The position numbers and the translations under genes are program-made. Of a stretch of DNA of 64,000 nucleotides, positions 1 to 8,098 are shown piece after piece. Each line of letters begins with the position of its first letter. Position 1 is the stretch's first letter. This stretch comes from DASRJW01 sp964567755. Lineage in GTDB: Bacteria; Krumholzibacteriota; Krumholzibacteriia; G020349025. The stretch spans positions 62,001-126,000 of the forward strand of contig CAZMNW010000049.1 in assembly GCA_964567755.1 (NCBI GenBank), given 5' to 3'. Below the pieces are notes generated by a model. It did no database searches, was not told the origin of the DNA, and was given only the letters and a program-made list of their open reading frames with translations.

Positions 1-1
1 C

Positions 2-916
2 TCCCATCTATCGGACGCGCTCTTCCCGCGCTCTACCGGCCGCACCGTGCAAATCTTCCACGGCGTCTCATTCAAAAACTACGCCGTGCGGGAAAAGGCG
101 CTGCACTTCGACTACCTTTGTCTTCCCGGGCACTACCACGCTTCGCGCTACCGAGAACGGGGGCTCGTGCGACCCGGGAGCACACAAATCTTCGTCACCG
201 GATTCGCGAAGATGGATCGCCTCTTCTCGGGAGAGCTCGATCGGGACCACCTGATCCGCGGCCTGGGACTTGACGCCTCCAAGGCGACACTTCTCTATGC
301 GCCCACGGGGGATCGGGCGAACTCGCTCGAAACCATGGGCGAGAAGGTCATCGCAGCGCTCGGCCGGCGTGGGGACTGGAATGTCCTCGTCAAGCCCCAC
401 GACCATCCGAAGGAGAAGATCGACTGGTTCTCGCGCCTGGCGCACCTCGAATCCCCCACGGTACGCCTGGTGCGAGATCTCGACATCGTGCCCTACTTGC
501 ACGCGGCGGATCTGCTGCTCTCCGACGCCTCGTCGGCGATTACCGAGTTCACCCTGCTCGATCGCCCCATCGTCTTGCTGAACGTCCCGAAGCTGCTGCA
601 CCGCGTCATCGACAGAGGCGGCGCCCTCGACCTGGACGGCTACGGCCACAAGCTCGGTCCCGTGGTCGACGACTCCGAGACGGTGCCCGATGTCGTGGAA
701 GCGCAACTGCTCGACTCCTCGGCGTACGCCATGGTCCGGCGGCGCGTGGCCCGCGAGGTCTTCTACCAGCCCGGATCGGCCGCCGAGCGCGTCGCCACGG
801 TGGTGCGTTTCGCTGCCGGTGTCCTGCCGCAGATGCCTGCGGACATCGAACGCCTCGAGCCCCATCGACACTTTCCCGGCAAGCCGAACCCAGTTAGCGC
901 GAAGAGCTCTTCATGA
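2..916 (+). CDS. CDP-glycerol glycerophosphotransferase-like protein, 5' end outside window
   Basis: This looks like the C-terminal part of a CDP-glycerol:poly(glycerophosphate) glycerophosphotransferase (TagB/TagF family), which transfers glycerol-phosphate or a similar alditol-phosphate to an envelope acceptor at the inner face of the membrane. Visible family features are FHGVSFKN near the visible start, an YAPTGDR block, VKPHDH in mid-protein and SDASSAITEF, the C-terminal nucleotide-binding signature. The reading frame is open to the left edge, so the GTG at 47 is probably internal and the gene is 5'-partial. Its stop overlaps the start of the next gene as ATGA. The neighbours (exporter-like ABC protein, nucleotidyltransferase) fit a teichoic-acid-like polymer or glycan phosphodecoration pathway. 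The family call is good; the exact donor and acceptor are unknown. Confidence 0.75.
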   Translation, partial: SHLSDALFPRSTGRTVQIFHGVSFKNYAVREKALHFDYLCLPGHYHASRYRERGLVRPGSTQIFVTGFAKMDRLFSGELDRDHLIRGLGLDASKATLLYAPTGDRANSLETMGEKVIAALGRRGDWNVLVKPHDHPKEKIDWFSRLAHLESPTVRLVRDLDIVPYLHAADLLLSDASSAITEFTLLDRPIVLLNVPKLLHRVIDRGGALDLDGYGHKLGPVVDDSETVPDVVEAQLLDSSAYAMVRRRVAREVFYQPGSAAERVATVVRFAAGVLPQMPADIERLEPHRHFPGKPNPVSAKSSS

Positions 917-2625
917 AGTCCGGTCGCGGAACATGGATGTGGCTCGTGCCTCTGGGAGCGGCGCATCGCGGTCTCCTGCTGGGAGGCCTAGGCTTCACGG
1001 TGGCCGCGGTCCTGCTGCGGCTCGCCCTGCCCTGGCCATTGCGTGGCTTCATGGACGTTGCTCTGCGCGAGATTGGACAAACCACGGCCGGCTTGCAGAG
1101 CAGCCGGTGGTCCAGCACCACCCCTGTGATGCTGGCGTTGCTGTTCGTTGTCATCGTTTCACTGCTGGGCTGGGTCGAAATGCACCAGCGCATTCTGCTC
1201 AAGAGATACTCGACCCAGTCGGTGCATCACCTGCGGGGCGTCGCGGTCGCCGCCGCCCGGCGCCGACGGAGTCATGACGTCGCCGATCTCGTGAGCCGCA
1301 TCATCGGAGACAGCGCCCGTCTCAAAGCGGAATTTGCCGGAATCCTCGTTCACGGCAGCCAAAGCGCGCTCTATTTTTCCGGCATCGTCGTCGTCTTCTT
1401 CTTCGTCTCCCCCAAGCTCGCCGGCATTCTGCTCCTGGGGGGGCTGTATTCCTTCTTCGTGGGCTACCGGGGACAACTGAAGGTCGCCGCTGTTGCGCGC
1501 AAGCAGCGCGAACGGGAAAGCCGCTACGCGGCGTCGTTGGCATTCTTCGATGCAGACTCTCGCCGCACACAGAGGATCAATGCGGAGAGCGCCCGCAACG
1601 ACGTGAAAACCACACGCCTCATCATGCGCGCCTCCTGGGCCGTTCACGTCGGTTTTGCCTTCCTCACGGCGGCCGCGCTCCTGGTCAGCCTCCACGATGT
1701 TCGTGACGGCAGCATGCAACCGGGGGATCTTTTCCTTTTGATCGCGTATGCCCTGACGGCACATCGCCGCCTGGTGCAGGTGGGCCGGCAGCTGGCTCGC
1801 TGGGGCAAGGTCGAAGCACACACGGAACGGCTCGTCGAGCTCATCGAGTCCACGCCGCGATCCCAACAGAGCAGCGCCGACTCGGGAATCGGCGGCCCGA
1901 AGAGTGGGCTCGATTCTCCCCGAAGTGATTCGCGTCGCACGGAAGTCCGTTTGGGACCCCTCACGGGCGAGCTCGTGTTGCGTGAGATCCACGTGGGTAA
2001 GCACTCGCAGCCCGGCCAACGCCGCCGGCTCCATCGCACGGATTTGCATATCCCCGCCGGCGCCAAGATCGCTGTCGTCGGTCGCGCTCAGGCGGGACGC
2101 ACCGTGTTGCTGCGGGCTCTCGCCGGCCGAGTGGAGGCGCAGGGTCGAATCACATGGAATGGACAGCACGTTGGAGCACGGGATCTCGCCAAGTCTGCGG
2201 AGATTCGCTTCCTGCCCCACACACCGCTCTTTGGTCACGAGCGTCTCGTGAACTTGCTCGGCCTGAATTCCGTGCTGGAGCTGGAAAAACACGGGGAACT
2301 GGCAAGTACCCTGGGCCTCGACCGCATCATCGCGGAAGCTCGTCGAGGGATCGAGACGAAGCTCTCCTCGTCGGATATGTCCAGGGTCGAGGCAAGAGCC
2401 ATCCTGCTCTTCGATTGGCTGCGCGACTCAGCCGCCAGCCTGTGGGTCCTCGATGATCCCGTGGAGGGCTTGGGGCGCCGGAAAGCCGCCGCCTGGATCG
2501 ATCTCATCCTGAGTCGTGCCGGCCGCCGAACCGTCGTGCTTGGACTGTCCCGGCTGCCTCCAGCGCCGGCCTTCGATGAAGTGCACTTCATGCGCAAGCG
2601 TCGCGTCGCCGCGCCTGCTCTCTGA
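913..2625 (+). CDS. ABC exporter-like membrane protein with degenerate ATPase domain
   Basis: 570 residues with the architecture of a type IV ABC exporter half-transporter: about six membrane segments (roughly residues 15-40, 70-92, 145-182, 240-290), then a nucleotide-binding fold from about 350. The fold is recognisable, but the ATPase motifs are degenerate. The Walker A position reads GRAQAGRT (about 390-397), with Arg where Lys is expected. The Q-loop position reads FLPHTPLFG, His for Gln. The signature is SSSDMSR instead of LSGGQ. Walker B ends LDDP, so the catalytic Glu is Asp, and the switch-loop His position reads GLSRL. I infer a protein that may bind but probably does not hydrolyse ATP, perhaps a scaffold or a partner of an active half-transporter. 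It overlaps the glycerophosphotransferase-like gene by 4 bp and lies 8 bp before the nucleotidyltransferase. Confidence 0.8.
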   Translation: MKSGRGTWMWLVPLGAAHRGLLLGGLGFTVAAVLLRLALPWPLRGFMDVALREIGQTTAGLQSSRWSSTTPVMLALLFVVIVSLLGWVEMHQRILLKRYSTQSVHHLRGVAVAAARRRRSHDVADLVSRIIGDSARLKAEFAGILVHGSQSALYFSGIVVVFFFVSPKLAGILLLGGLYSFFVGYRGQLKVAAVARKQRERESRYAASLAFFDADSRRTQRINAESARNDVKTTRLIMRASWAVHVGFAFLTAAALLVSLHDVRDGSMQPGDLFLLIAYALTAHRRLVQVGRQLARWGKVEAHTERLVELIESTPRSQQSSADSGIGGPKSGLDSPRSDSRRTEVRLGPLTGELVLREIHVGKHSQPGQRRRLHRTDLHIPAGAKIAVVGRAQAGRTVLLRALAGRVEAQGRITWNGQHVGARDLAKSAEIRFLPHTPLFGHERLVNLLGLNSVLELEKHGELASTLGLDRIIAEARRGIETKLSSSDMSRVEARAILLFDWLRDSAASLWVLDDPVEGLGRRKAAAWIDLILSRAGRRTVVLGLSRLPPAPAFDEVHFMRKRRVAAPAL

Positions 2626-2633
2626 GGAGAACC

Positions 2634-3872
2634 ATGGGGACACAGGTGCTCATCTTGGCCGCGGGACGGGGCAGCCGCCTCGGCCCCAAGACGCGGGACA
2701 TTCCCAAGCCCTTGCTGCAGATCGGGCCCCAGTCGCTCATCGAGCATCAGCTGGAGATGTTCGCAGATGCCGGTGTCGGCCCCGTGGGAATTGTGGTTGG
2801 CTACCAGGCCGATGAGATTCGCGAAGCAGTCGGCATCCGTGCCGAGTATTTGGAGAATCCTCGCTGGGCCACGTCGAACAGCCTCTACTCGTTTTATTTG
2901 GCCCGTGAATGGGTGCGCGAAGATCTCGTCGTTCTCAATTGCGACGTGTTCTTCCATCCCCAGATCCTGGATCGCCTGCTCGCTACGGGTGGCGACTGCT
3001 TCGCCTACGACTCCCGCTCCGGTGGAGGACGTGAGCACATGAAGGTGCGGCTCCAGGACGGCCGCCTCGTGGAAATGAGGAAGGATCTGCCCTCCGAGCA
3101 CACCCACGGTGAGAACTTGGGGATTCTCCATTTCAGGGCGGAAACGGCTCGCATGCTCTTCGACGAGGCGGAATGCTGGATCAGAGCGCGAGGTTCCAGC
3201 GACTGGCTGGGCGCCGCCGTACAGCGCCTGGCGCAACGAGTCCCGATTCTGGGCAGCGACATCGCCCCCCTTCCCTGGGCTGAGATCGACTTTGCCTACG
3301 ATCTGGACCGGGCCCGCAAGCAGGTCTGGCCGGCCATCCAGCGTGGTCGGCCGCGCGTACGCCGCCGGACTTTGGGTCTCGCCACGGCGGGACTCGCTGT
3401 GGCGGCCTTGATGCAGACTGCCTTCTACACCAGCTCCCATTCCCGGCAACCGCCGCGGGACTGGGAGTCGGTCGAGTTCGAAGCGGCCGATGCGGTGGAG
3501 ATCGTCTCACCGCGCGGCAAGCGTCAAGTTTGGTCGCTCGTGGAGCCCGGACGATCTCTGGAGACCGAGATCCTCGGACCCGATGCGATTCGCCTCGAGT
3601 CGCGCCTAATCCTGCCGGGCCGAGATGTCGAAGAGCGACCCTACATTCTCGGCGTGTATCTGGACGGCGAGATCGCCCAGTGGATCACCTGCTCCGCCAC
3701 GCCGAGCCGTTCCACCCGCTTGGGGGCGGAGATCGTCTCCAAGCGCAATCGCAATCTCGTGAACATCCCGCCGGGGGTGCACTGCATCCGCATCGAGCTG
3801 CGTTCCATTGCCGGCGAGAGCTGCCTCGTGCGCCTCCGACAGGCGGAGGGTTTCACCGACGACGAGACGTAG
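2634..3872 (+). CDS. Membrane-anchored nucleotidyltransferase fused to a C-terminal domain
   Basis: 412 residues. The first 240 form a nucleotidyltransferase of the LicC/phosphocholine-cytidylyltransferase or sugar-phosphate type: LAAGRGSRL with downstream PKPLL near the start and a metal-binding NCDVFF near residue 103. They are expected to make an activated CDP- or NDP-alcohol or sugar. A single membrane segment follows at about 245-265 (LGLATAGLAVAALMQTAFYT), then about 145 residues of predominantly beta-type sequence that I do not recognise, presumably outside the membrane. Close spacing to the two genes upstream suggests it supplies the donor for the glycerophosphotransferase-like enzyme. 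GAGGA lies just before the ATG. Fusion of a cytoplasmic cytidylyltransferase to an exported domain is unusual; a frameshift joining two genes is possible but nothing in the sequence suggests it. Confidence 0.75.
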   Translation: MGTQVLILAAGRGSRLGPKTRDIPKPLLQIGPQSLIEHQLEMFADAGVGPVGIVVGYQADEIREAVGIRAEYLENPRWATSNSLYSFYLAREWVREDLVVLNCDVFFHPQILDRLLATGGDCFAYDSRSGGGREHMKVRLQDGRLVEMRKDLPSEHTHGENLGILHFRAETARMLFDEAECWIRARGSSDWLGAAVQRLAQRVPILGSDIAPLPWAEIDFAYDLDRARKQVWPAIQRGRPRVRRRTLGLATAGLAVAALMQTAFYTSSHSRQPPRDWESVEFEAADAVEIVSPRGKRQVWSLVEPGRSLETEILGPDAIRLESRLILPGRDVEERPYILGVYLDGEIAQWITCSATPSRSTRLGAEIVSKRNRNLVNIPPGVHCIRIELRSIAGESCLVRLRQAEGFTDDET

Positions 3873-3976
3873 ATGCCGCACTCGCGATGGGGATGAAGGG
3901 CGGCGTCTCCGCGAGCTTCGATCGTCTCGCCGAGTCCCTGCCGAAATCGACATTGAATCGACTGTCGTGATTTTGG

Positions 3977-6430
3977 TCAGCGTCTGCGCAGTGGGGGCGG
4001 AACGATCGGCGAACGGACCCCTGGGTTGCGACCGAGAACATCCTCGTAATAGGCACGGAGCACTTCGCCAACACCAGCGGCGGAGGCCGGGCATCCCCGT
4101 GGCCAATGCGGGGCGCTGCCCCAGCTCTTTTCGGACACTTGTCCCAGGCAGTCGTCGAGCAAATGGCGTTGGACGGGGTCCAGGATGCGGGCGGCCTCGG
4201 CGCGGCCCGATTCGCCCCTGCACTTCACGAGCGCGGTGACGTAGGCGCCGAGCAACCAGGTCCATGCCGTGCCTTGGTGCGCGGCGCGGGCGCGTTCGTT
4301 CTCGTCGCCGTCGTAGGTCGGGCGGAACATCGGATGCGCCACTTCCAACGTGCGCAGGCCAATCGGCGTCAGCAACTTTTCGCCGACCACGTGGACGACG
4401 CTCTCGGCGCTCTCGCTGTCGAGCAGCGGGAACGGCAAGCTTACCGCCAAAATTTGGTTGGCGCGGATGCCCGCATCGGGACCTGCAGACGTCACCAGGT
4501 CATGCAGGCAACCGAGGTCCGGGTTCCAGAACGATTCGTAGAAGCTCGCTTCCACCTGCTCCGCGCGGCGGGCGAAGCGCGCCATGTCGTTGGGGATCGA
4601 GAAGCGCTCGGCCAGCCGTTCCATGATCTTGAGCGCGTTGTACCACAGCGCATTCATCTCGACGGGCTTGCCATCGCGACGCGTCACGGGTTGATCACCG
4701 ACGCGCGCGTCCATCCAGGTGAGTGCGATTCCGGGCTCGCCGCACTGGAGCAGACCATCCCGATCCACGCGCACGCCGAAGCGCGTGCCTTCCTGGAAGT
4801 AGCGCATCACCTCGAGCAAGGGGAGACGCAGCTCGGTGCGCACGAAGTCGAAGTCGCCGGTGTACTGCAGATACTTGAACACCGCGACGAAGAACCACAG
4901 GGTGGCATCGACGTTGCCGTACTCCGGGCGCGTGCCGTCGTAGAAGCGTTTGGGCAACAGTCCCTTCTGCAGTGCGCGGGCGTATGCGCGCAGAATCGTC
5001 TTGGCGTCGCGATGGCGGCCGGTGACGAGCAAAAGCCCGGGCATGGCGATGAGAGTGTCGCGCACATGATCCGTGAGATAGGGATAGCCGGCGATCAGCG
5101 CCGGCACGTCGCGCTCGCGGCGAACGACGAACTGGTCGGCGGCGAGGACGAGGCGGCGCGCGAACGGGGTCTCGTCGGGCGCTTTGGCCATGACTTGCGC
5201 CAGGCGAATCACCTCGCGCTCCTCGGACCACTGGGTCGCATGCGTCTCGGGCGGATGCATGGTGCACGCAATGGTGAGTGATTCGCCCATGTGCATGTCG
5301 ATCTCGTAGTAGCCATAGCTCCACAGATCCTCGCTGTAGTCGAGACCCCGATAGCGATCCTGTGGATACTCGACACGCTTGTACCAGTCGGGTCCCTCGA
5401 CGAAGGCCGCCTCGTTGCACACGAGATACACGGGTTCCCAATTCGGGTATGGCGTGCAGCGCACCACGGAACCCCGCTCGCCGACGCCGCGACTGCCGAA
5501 GTTTTTCTGAATGCGCTCGTTGCGCTCGCCCAGCTGATGCACGTCGCGAAAGGCGAAGAGCGGGCGCACGCGCAACTTCAAGCTCTCCACCGGACCCGTG
5601 ACGCCGGGGTCGGCAGAGGCGGGGGCATTGGCTCCTGGATCGGTGGCCGTGCCTCGGGTCCCTGGGGCTCCGGTCGGCGTCACCTGCACCGCGGTGCCGC
5701 GGTTTTCCCGTGCAGCGGCGCCGGCCGCGGCAGTGCCGGCGGCGCGATTCGCGCCGGTGCCGTCGGTCGGCTGCGGCGCCTTGCCGCCTGCCGCCCCGGA
5801 AGCGTAGGCAGACTCGGGGCGGCGCGTGCTATCGGGACGGCGCTTGGGCAGCGGTTGCATGCGGTAGGTGACGACGACCGTGTTCTGGCCATGCACGAGA
5901 GCGACATGTTTCTCCAGTCGCCATCGCTGGCCGGCAAAGACGAAGGTCGGGAACGGGTACAACCGGAAGCTGCTCGAGAGCTCGTAGCCGCGCGGGTGCA
6001 CGACGCCGGGATAGAACGTCGTATCGAGCGAGCGCGTGGCCCCGGGGATCACGACGGTCTCTTCCATCTTCGACAGCACGACATTGCGTCCGGCGAGACC
6101 ACGTGTCGCTGCCACCAGCAATCCGTGCTCGCGCCGCGTATTCAAACCGACCACCGTCGACATGGCATAGCCGCCGATGCCGTTCGTCACCAACCATTCC
6201 TTCTTTGCCGCGCGCGCCAGATCATGGCACTCGTCTTCGCCGATGCGGATCTGCACCGGCACGAAGTGGGCGCGACTGATCCGCTGCGTCGGCGGTGGCG
6301 CGAAGCGCATCGCGCCGCTCCCGAGCGCGCGATCGTGCGCCGACATCGGCCGCACGTTGGCACTCGTCGCCTCGGCGCGCACTTCAGTAGGACCGCTGGT
6401 AACTGTGCCGCGATCGCGTGTTTCCGACAT
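3977..6430 (-). CDS. Glycogen debranching enzyme (amylo-alpha-1,6-glucosidase type)
   Basis: About 817 residues resembling archaeal/bacterial glycogen debranching enzymes: a beta-rich N-terminal domain starting with EWLVTNGIGGYAMSTVVGLNTRR, then a GH133-like alpha/alpha toroid with LTWMDARV, WYNALKIME and HQGTAWTWLLGAYV. It should hydrolyse alpha-1,6 branches of glycogen in the cytoplasm. The alpha-glucan phosphorylase at 28876 is the natural partner. A low-complexity stretch of about 85 residues rich in Ala, Gly, Thr and Pro (about residues 190-277) interrupts the N-terminal domain between MQPLPKR and LKLRVRPLF, where homologues have a short loop. I place the start at the ATG at 6430 (GAGGACGAAAG upstream); an in-frame start at 6457 would overlap the hydrolase gene. 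It is last in the polX-nth-hydrolase operon. Confidence 0.9.
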   Translation of the reverse strand: MSETRDRGTVTSGPTEVRAEATSANVRPMSAHDRALGSGAMRFAPPPTQRISRAHFVPVQIRIGEDECHDLARAAKKEWLVTNGIGGYAMSTVVGLNTRREHGLLVAATRGLAGRNVVLSKMEETVVIPGATRSLDTTFYPGVVHPRGYELSSSFRLYPFPTFVFAGQRWRLEKHVALVHGQNTVVVTYRMQPLPKRRPDSTRRPESAYASGAAGGKAPQPTDGTGANRAAGTAAAGAAARENRGTAVQVTPTGAPGTRGTATDPGANAPASADPGVTGPVESLKLRVRPLFAFRDVHQLGERNERIQKNFGSRGVGERGSVVRCTPYPNWEPVYLVCNEAAFVEGPDWYKRVEYPQDRYRGLDYSEDLWSYGYYEIDMHMGESLTIACTMHPPETHATQWSEEREVIRLAQVMAKAPDETPFARRLVLAADQFVVRRERDVPALIAGYPYLTDHVRDTLIAMPGLLLVTGRHRDAKTILRAYARALQKGLLPKRFYDGTRPEYGNVDATLWFFVAVFKYLQYTGDFDFVRTELRLPLLEVMRYFQEGTRFGVRVDRDGLLQCGEPGIALTWMDARVGDQPVTRRDGKPVEMNALWYNALKIMERLAERFSIPNDMARFARRAEQVEASFYESFWNPDLGCLHDLVTSAGPDAGIRANQILAVSLPFPLLDSESAESVVHVVGEKLLTPIGLRTLEVAHPMFRPTYDGDENERARAAHQGTAWTWLLGAYVTALVKCRGESGRAEAARILDPVQRHLLDDCLGQVSEKSWGSAPHWPRGCPASAAGVGEVLRAYYEDVLGRNPGVRSPIVPPPLRRR

Positions 6431-6443
6431 TCTTTCGTCCTCG

Positions 6444-7289
6444 TCAGGCGGCTCCACGGAACCGCGCGTGCAGCCAGTCGATCGTCACCCGCGTGGCTTC
6501 GTCGAAAGCCGGGGTGCTGCCCGCCCACGGGTGCACGACGCCGAATGTGTGGCCGGCGGCGCCAATGACATGCAGATCCGCGCGTCCCGCCGCGGCTGCG
6601 TGCAACTCGCGGGCCTCGTCTTCCGGCACCGAGAGATCTTCGTTTCCATGCACCAGCAGCAACGGCACCGCGAGCGCCTGGACCGCCGCCACCAAATCGA
6701 AACGCGCACGGTTGGCCTCCAAATCGTCGAGGTAGCCGGAACCGATGCGCATGCGCTGCATCGTGCGCATGTTCAAGAACTCCATCGCGCCTTTGTCGCG
6801 CCACTCCTGGACCTCGCGTGCGGAATACCTCCAGAGCCTGGATACTCCGGCCCAGCTGGCGACGGCGACGAGGCGCCGGTCTTCGCGGGCGCGCAGGATC
6901 GCGACCGCACCGCCGCGCGAGTGACCGACCACCGCCAGTCGCTGCACGTCCAGGCGCCCGTCCCCCACCATTCCCGCATGGAGAGCGTCGACGATGCAAC
7001 CGAGGTCGGCGACCTGTCGCGAGATGGTGTCCTCTGCGAAGGCGGTGAAATCAGTGAACGTGAGCAGATCCGGTCCGACGCCGGCGCCGGAGAAGTTGAA
7101 GAGCACGCTCGCGAACCCGGCGCGTGTCAGCCGCTGGCCGAGCTCGGGGAAGAAGCCCCAGTCCTTGAAACCCTTGAACCCGTGGCAGACGATGACCGCG
7201 GGGAATGTGTCGCCGGTTTCCGGGAGGTGGAGGTCGCCGCGTAGCGTCCTTGCCTCTGCATTGAGGATCTCGAACGGGACGCTACCCAC
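6444..7289 (-). CDS. Alpha/beta hydrolase (dienelactone hydrolase-like)
   Basis: 281 residues from a GTG start at 7289, chosen because a GGAGGG ribosome-binding site sits just upstream and because the longer open frame runs antisense-like through nth. The protein has the alpha/beta-hydrolase fold: VIVCHGFKGFKDW forms the oxyanion region, GHSRGG carries the nucleophile Ser, HGNEDLSVP the acid and AGHTF the catalytic His. Such enzymes cleave esters or related bonds; the substrate cannot be read from sequence. There is no signal peptide, so it is probably cytoplasmic. It lies between nth and the debranching enzyme with gaps of 38 and 13 bp, so it is likely co-transcribed. Confidence 0.85.
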   Translation of the reverse strand: MGSVPFEILNAEARTLRGDLHLPETGDTFPAVIVCHGFKGFKDWGFFPELGQRLTRAGFASVLFNFSGAGVGPDLLTFTDFTAFAEDTISRQVADLGCIVDALHAGMVGDGRLDVQRLAVVGHSRGGAVAILRAREDRRLVAVASWAGVSRLWRYSAREVQEWRDKGAMEFLNMRTMQRMRIGSGYLDDLEANRARFDLVAAVQALAVPLLLVHGNEDLSVPEDEARELHAAAAGRADLHVIGAAGHTFGVVHPWAGSTPAFDEATRVTIDWLHARFRGAA

Positions 7290-7327
7290 CCCACCCTCCC
7301 ACCTCGGCCTCTGGAATTCCGTGCGCG

Positions 7328-8098
7328 CTACACTTCGCTCGACGGGCAGAGGTCGTTCAAGACGCATTCGCCGCAACGCGGCCGGCGTGCCACGCACACC
7401 CTTCGTCCATGCTCGATGAACAGGTGGGCGAGGTCCGTCCACTCGTCGCGCGGAACGACCCCCATGAGGTCGATCTCGATCTTGTTCGGGTCCTGCTGAG
7501 CTGTCAAGGACAGGAGATTGGCGATGCGCGTCACATGCGTGTCCACGACCAATGCCGGAATGCCGAAGGCGTTGCCCAGAACGACGTTCGCCGTCTTGCG
7601 CCCGATCCCTGGCAACTGCACCAGACTTTCCAGATCGGCGGGCACACGGGCGCCGTGGCGCTGCACCAGCTCGCGTGCACAGGCGATGATGTTGCGCGCC
7701 TTGTTGTGAAAGAAACCGGTGCTGCGGATTATCTCCTCCAGTTCGATCGGGTCGGCACCGGCGAAATCGTGCGCGTCGCGGTAGCGCTCGAAGAGCGCGG
7801 GCGTCACCATGTTGACGCGCGCATCCGTGCATTGTGCCGACAGGATCGTGGCGATGAGCAAGTGAAGAGGCGTTTCGTGCCGGAGCGAGCAGCGGGCGTC
7901 GGGGTGGGCGCGCTCGAGGCGGGCGAGGATCGTGGCCATGCGTTGCTTGGCGGCGCGCGGCGTTTCCAAACCGCGCCGGGTTGCCCCCGGTTTCACCTTC
8001 GGTGTCGTGCGCTTGCGTCCCGTCGCAATTTTTCGCCGTGTCGAAACACTCGCGGTCTTGCGGTGTGAGGTCGCCGTTCCCTTCGGAACATTTTTCAT
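7328..8098 (-). CDS. nth: Endonuclease III, DNA glycosylase/AP lyase
   Basis: 256 residues. This base-excision-repair enzyme removes oxidised pyrimidines and cleaves the abasic strand. The helix-hairpin-helix LPGIGRKTANVVLG holds the catalytic Lys, VVDTHVTRIANLL holds the catalytic Asp, and the C terminus has the full 4Fe-4S motif C-x6-C-x2-C-x5-C (CVARRPRCGECVLNDLC). The first 40 or so residues are a Lys/Arg/Thr-rich extension not needed by the family. The start at 8098 follows GGAGGGG and overlaps the polX stop as ATGA, so translation is coupled to that repair polymerase. Confidence 0.95.
   Translation of the reverse strand: MKNVPKGTATSHRKTASVSTRRKIATGRKRTTPKVKPGATRRGLETPRAAKQRMATILARLERAHPDARCSLRHETPLHLLIATILSAQCTDARVNMVTPALFERYRDAHDFAGADPIELEEIIRSTGFFHNKARNIIACARELVQRHGARVPADLESLVQLPGIGRKTANVVLGNAFGIPALVVDTHVTRIANLLSLTAQQDPNKIEIDLMGVVPRDEWTDLAHLFIEHGRRVCVARRPRCGECVLNDLCPSSEV

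Noticed and set aside
4106..5281. 391-residue open frame on the plus strand
   Set aside because: Lies fully antisense to the glycogen debranching gene; composition is that of a high-GC shadow frame, no motif.
5291..6568. 425-residue plus-strand frame
   Set aside because: Antisense to the debranching and hydrolase genes, Arg/Ala/Gly-rich, no recognised domain.
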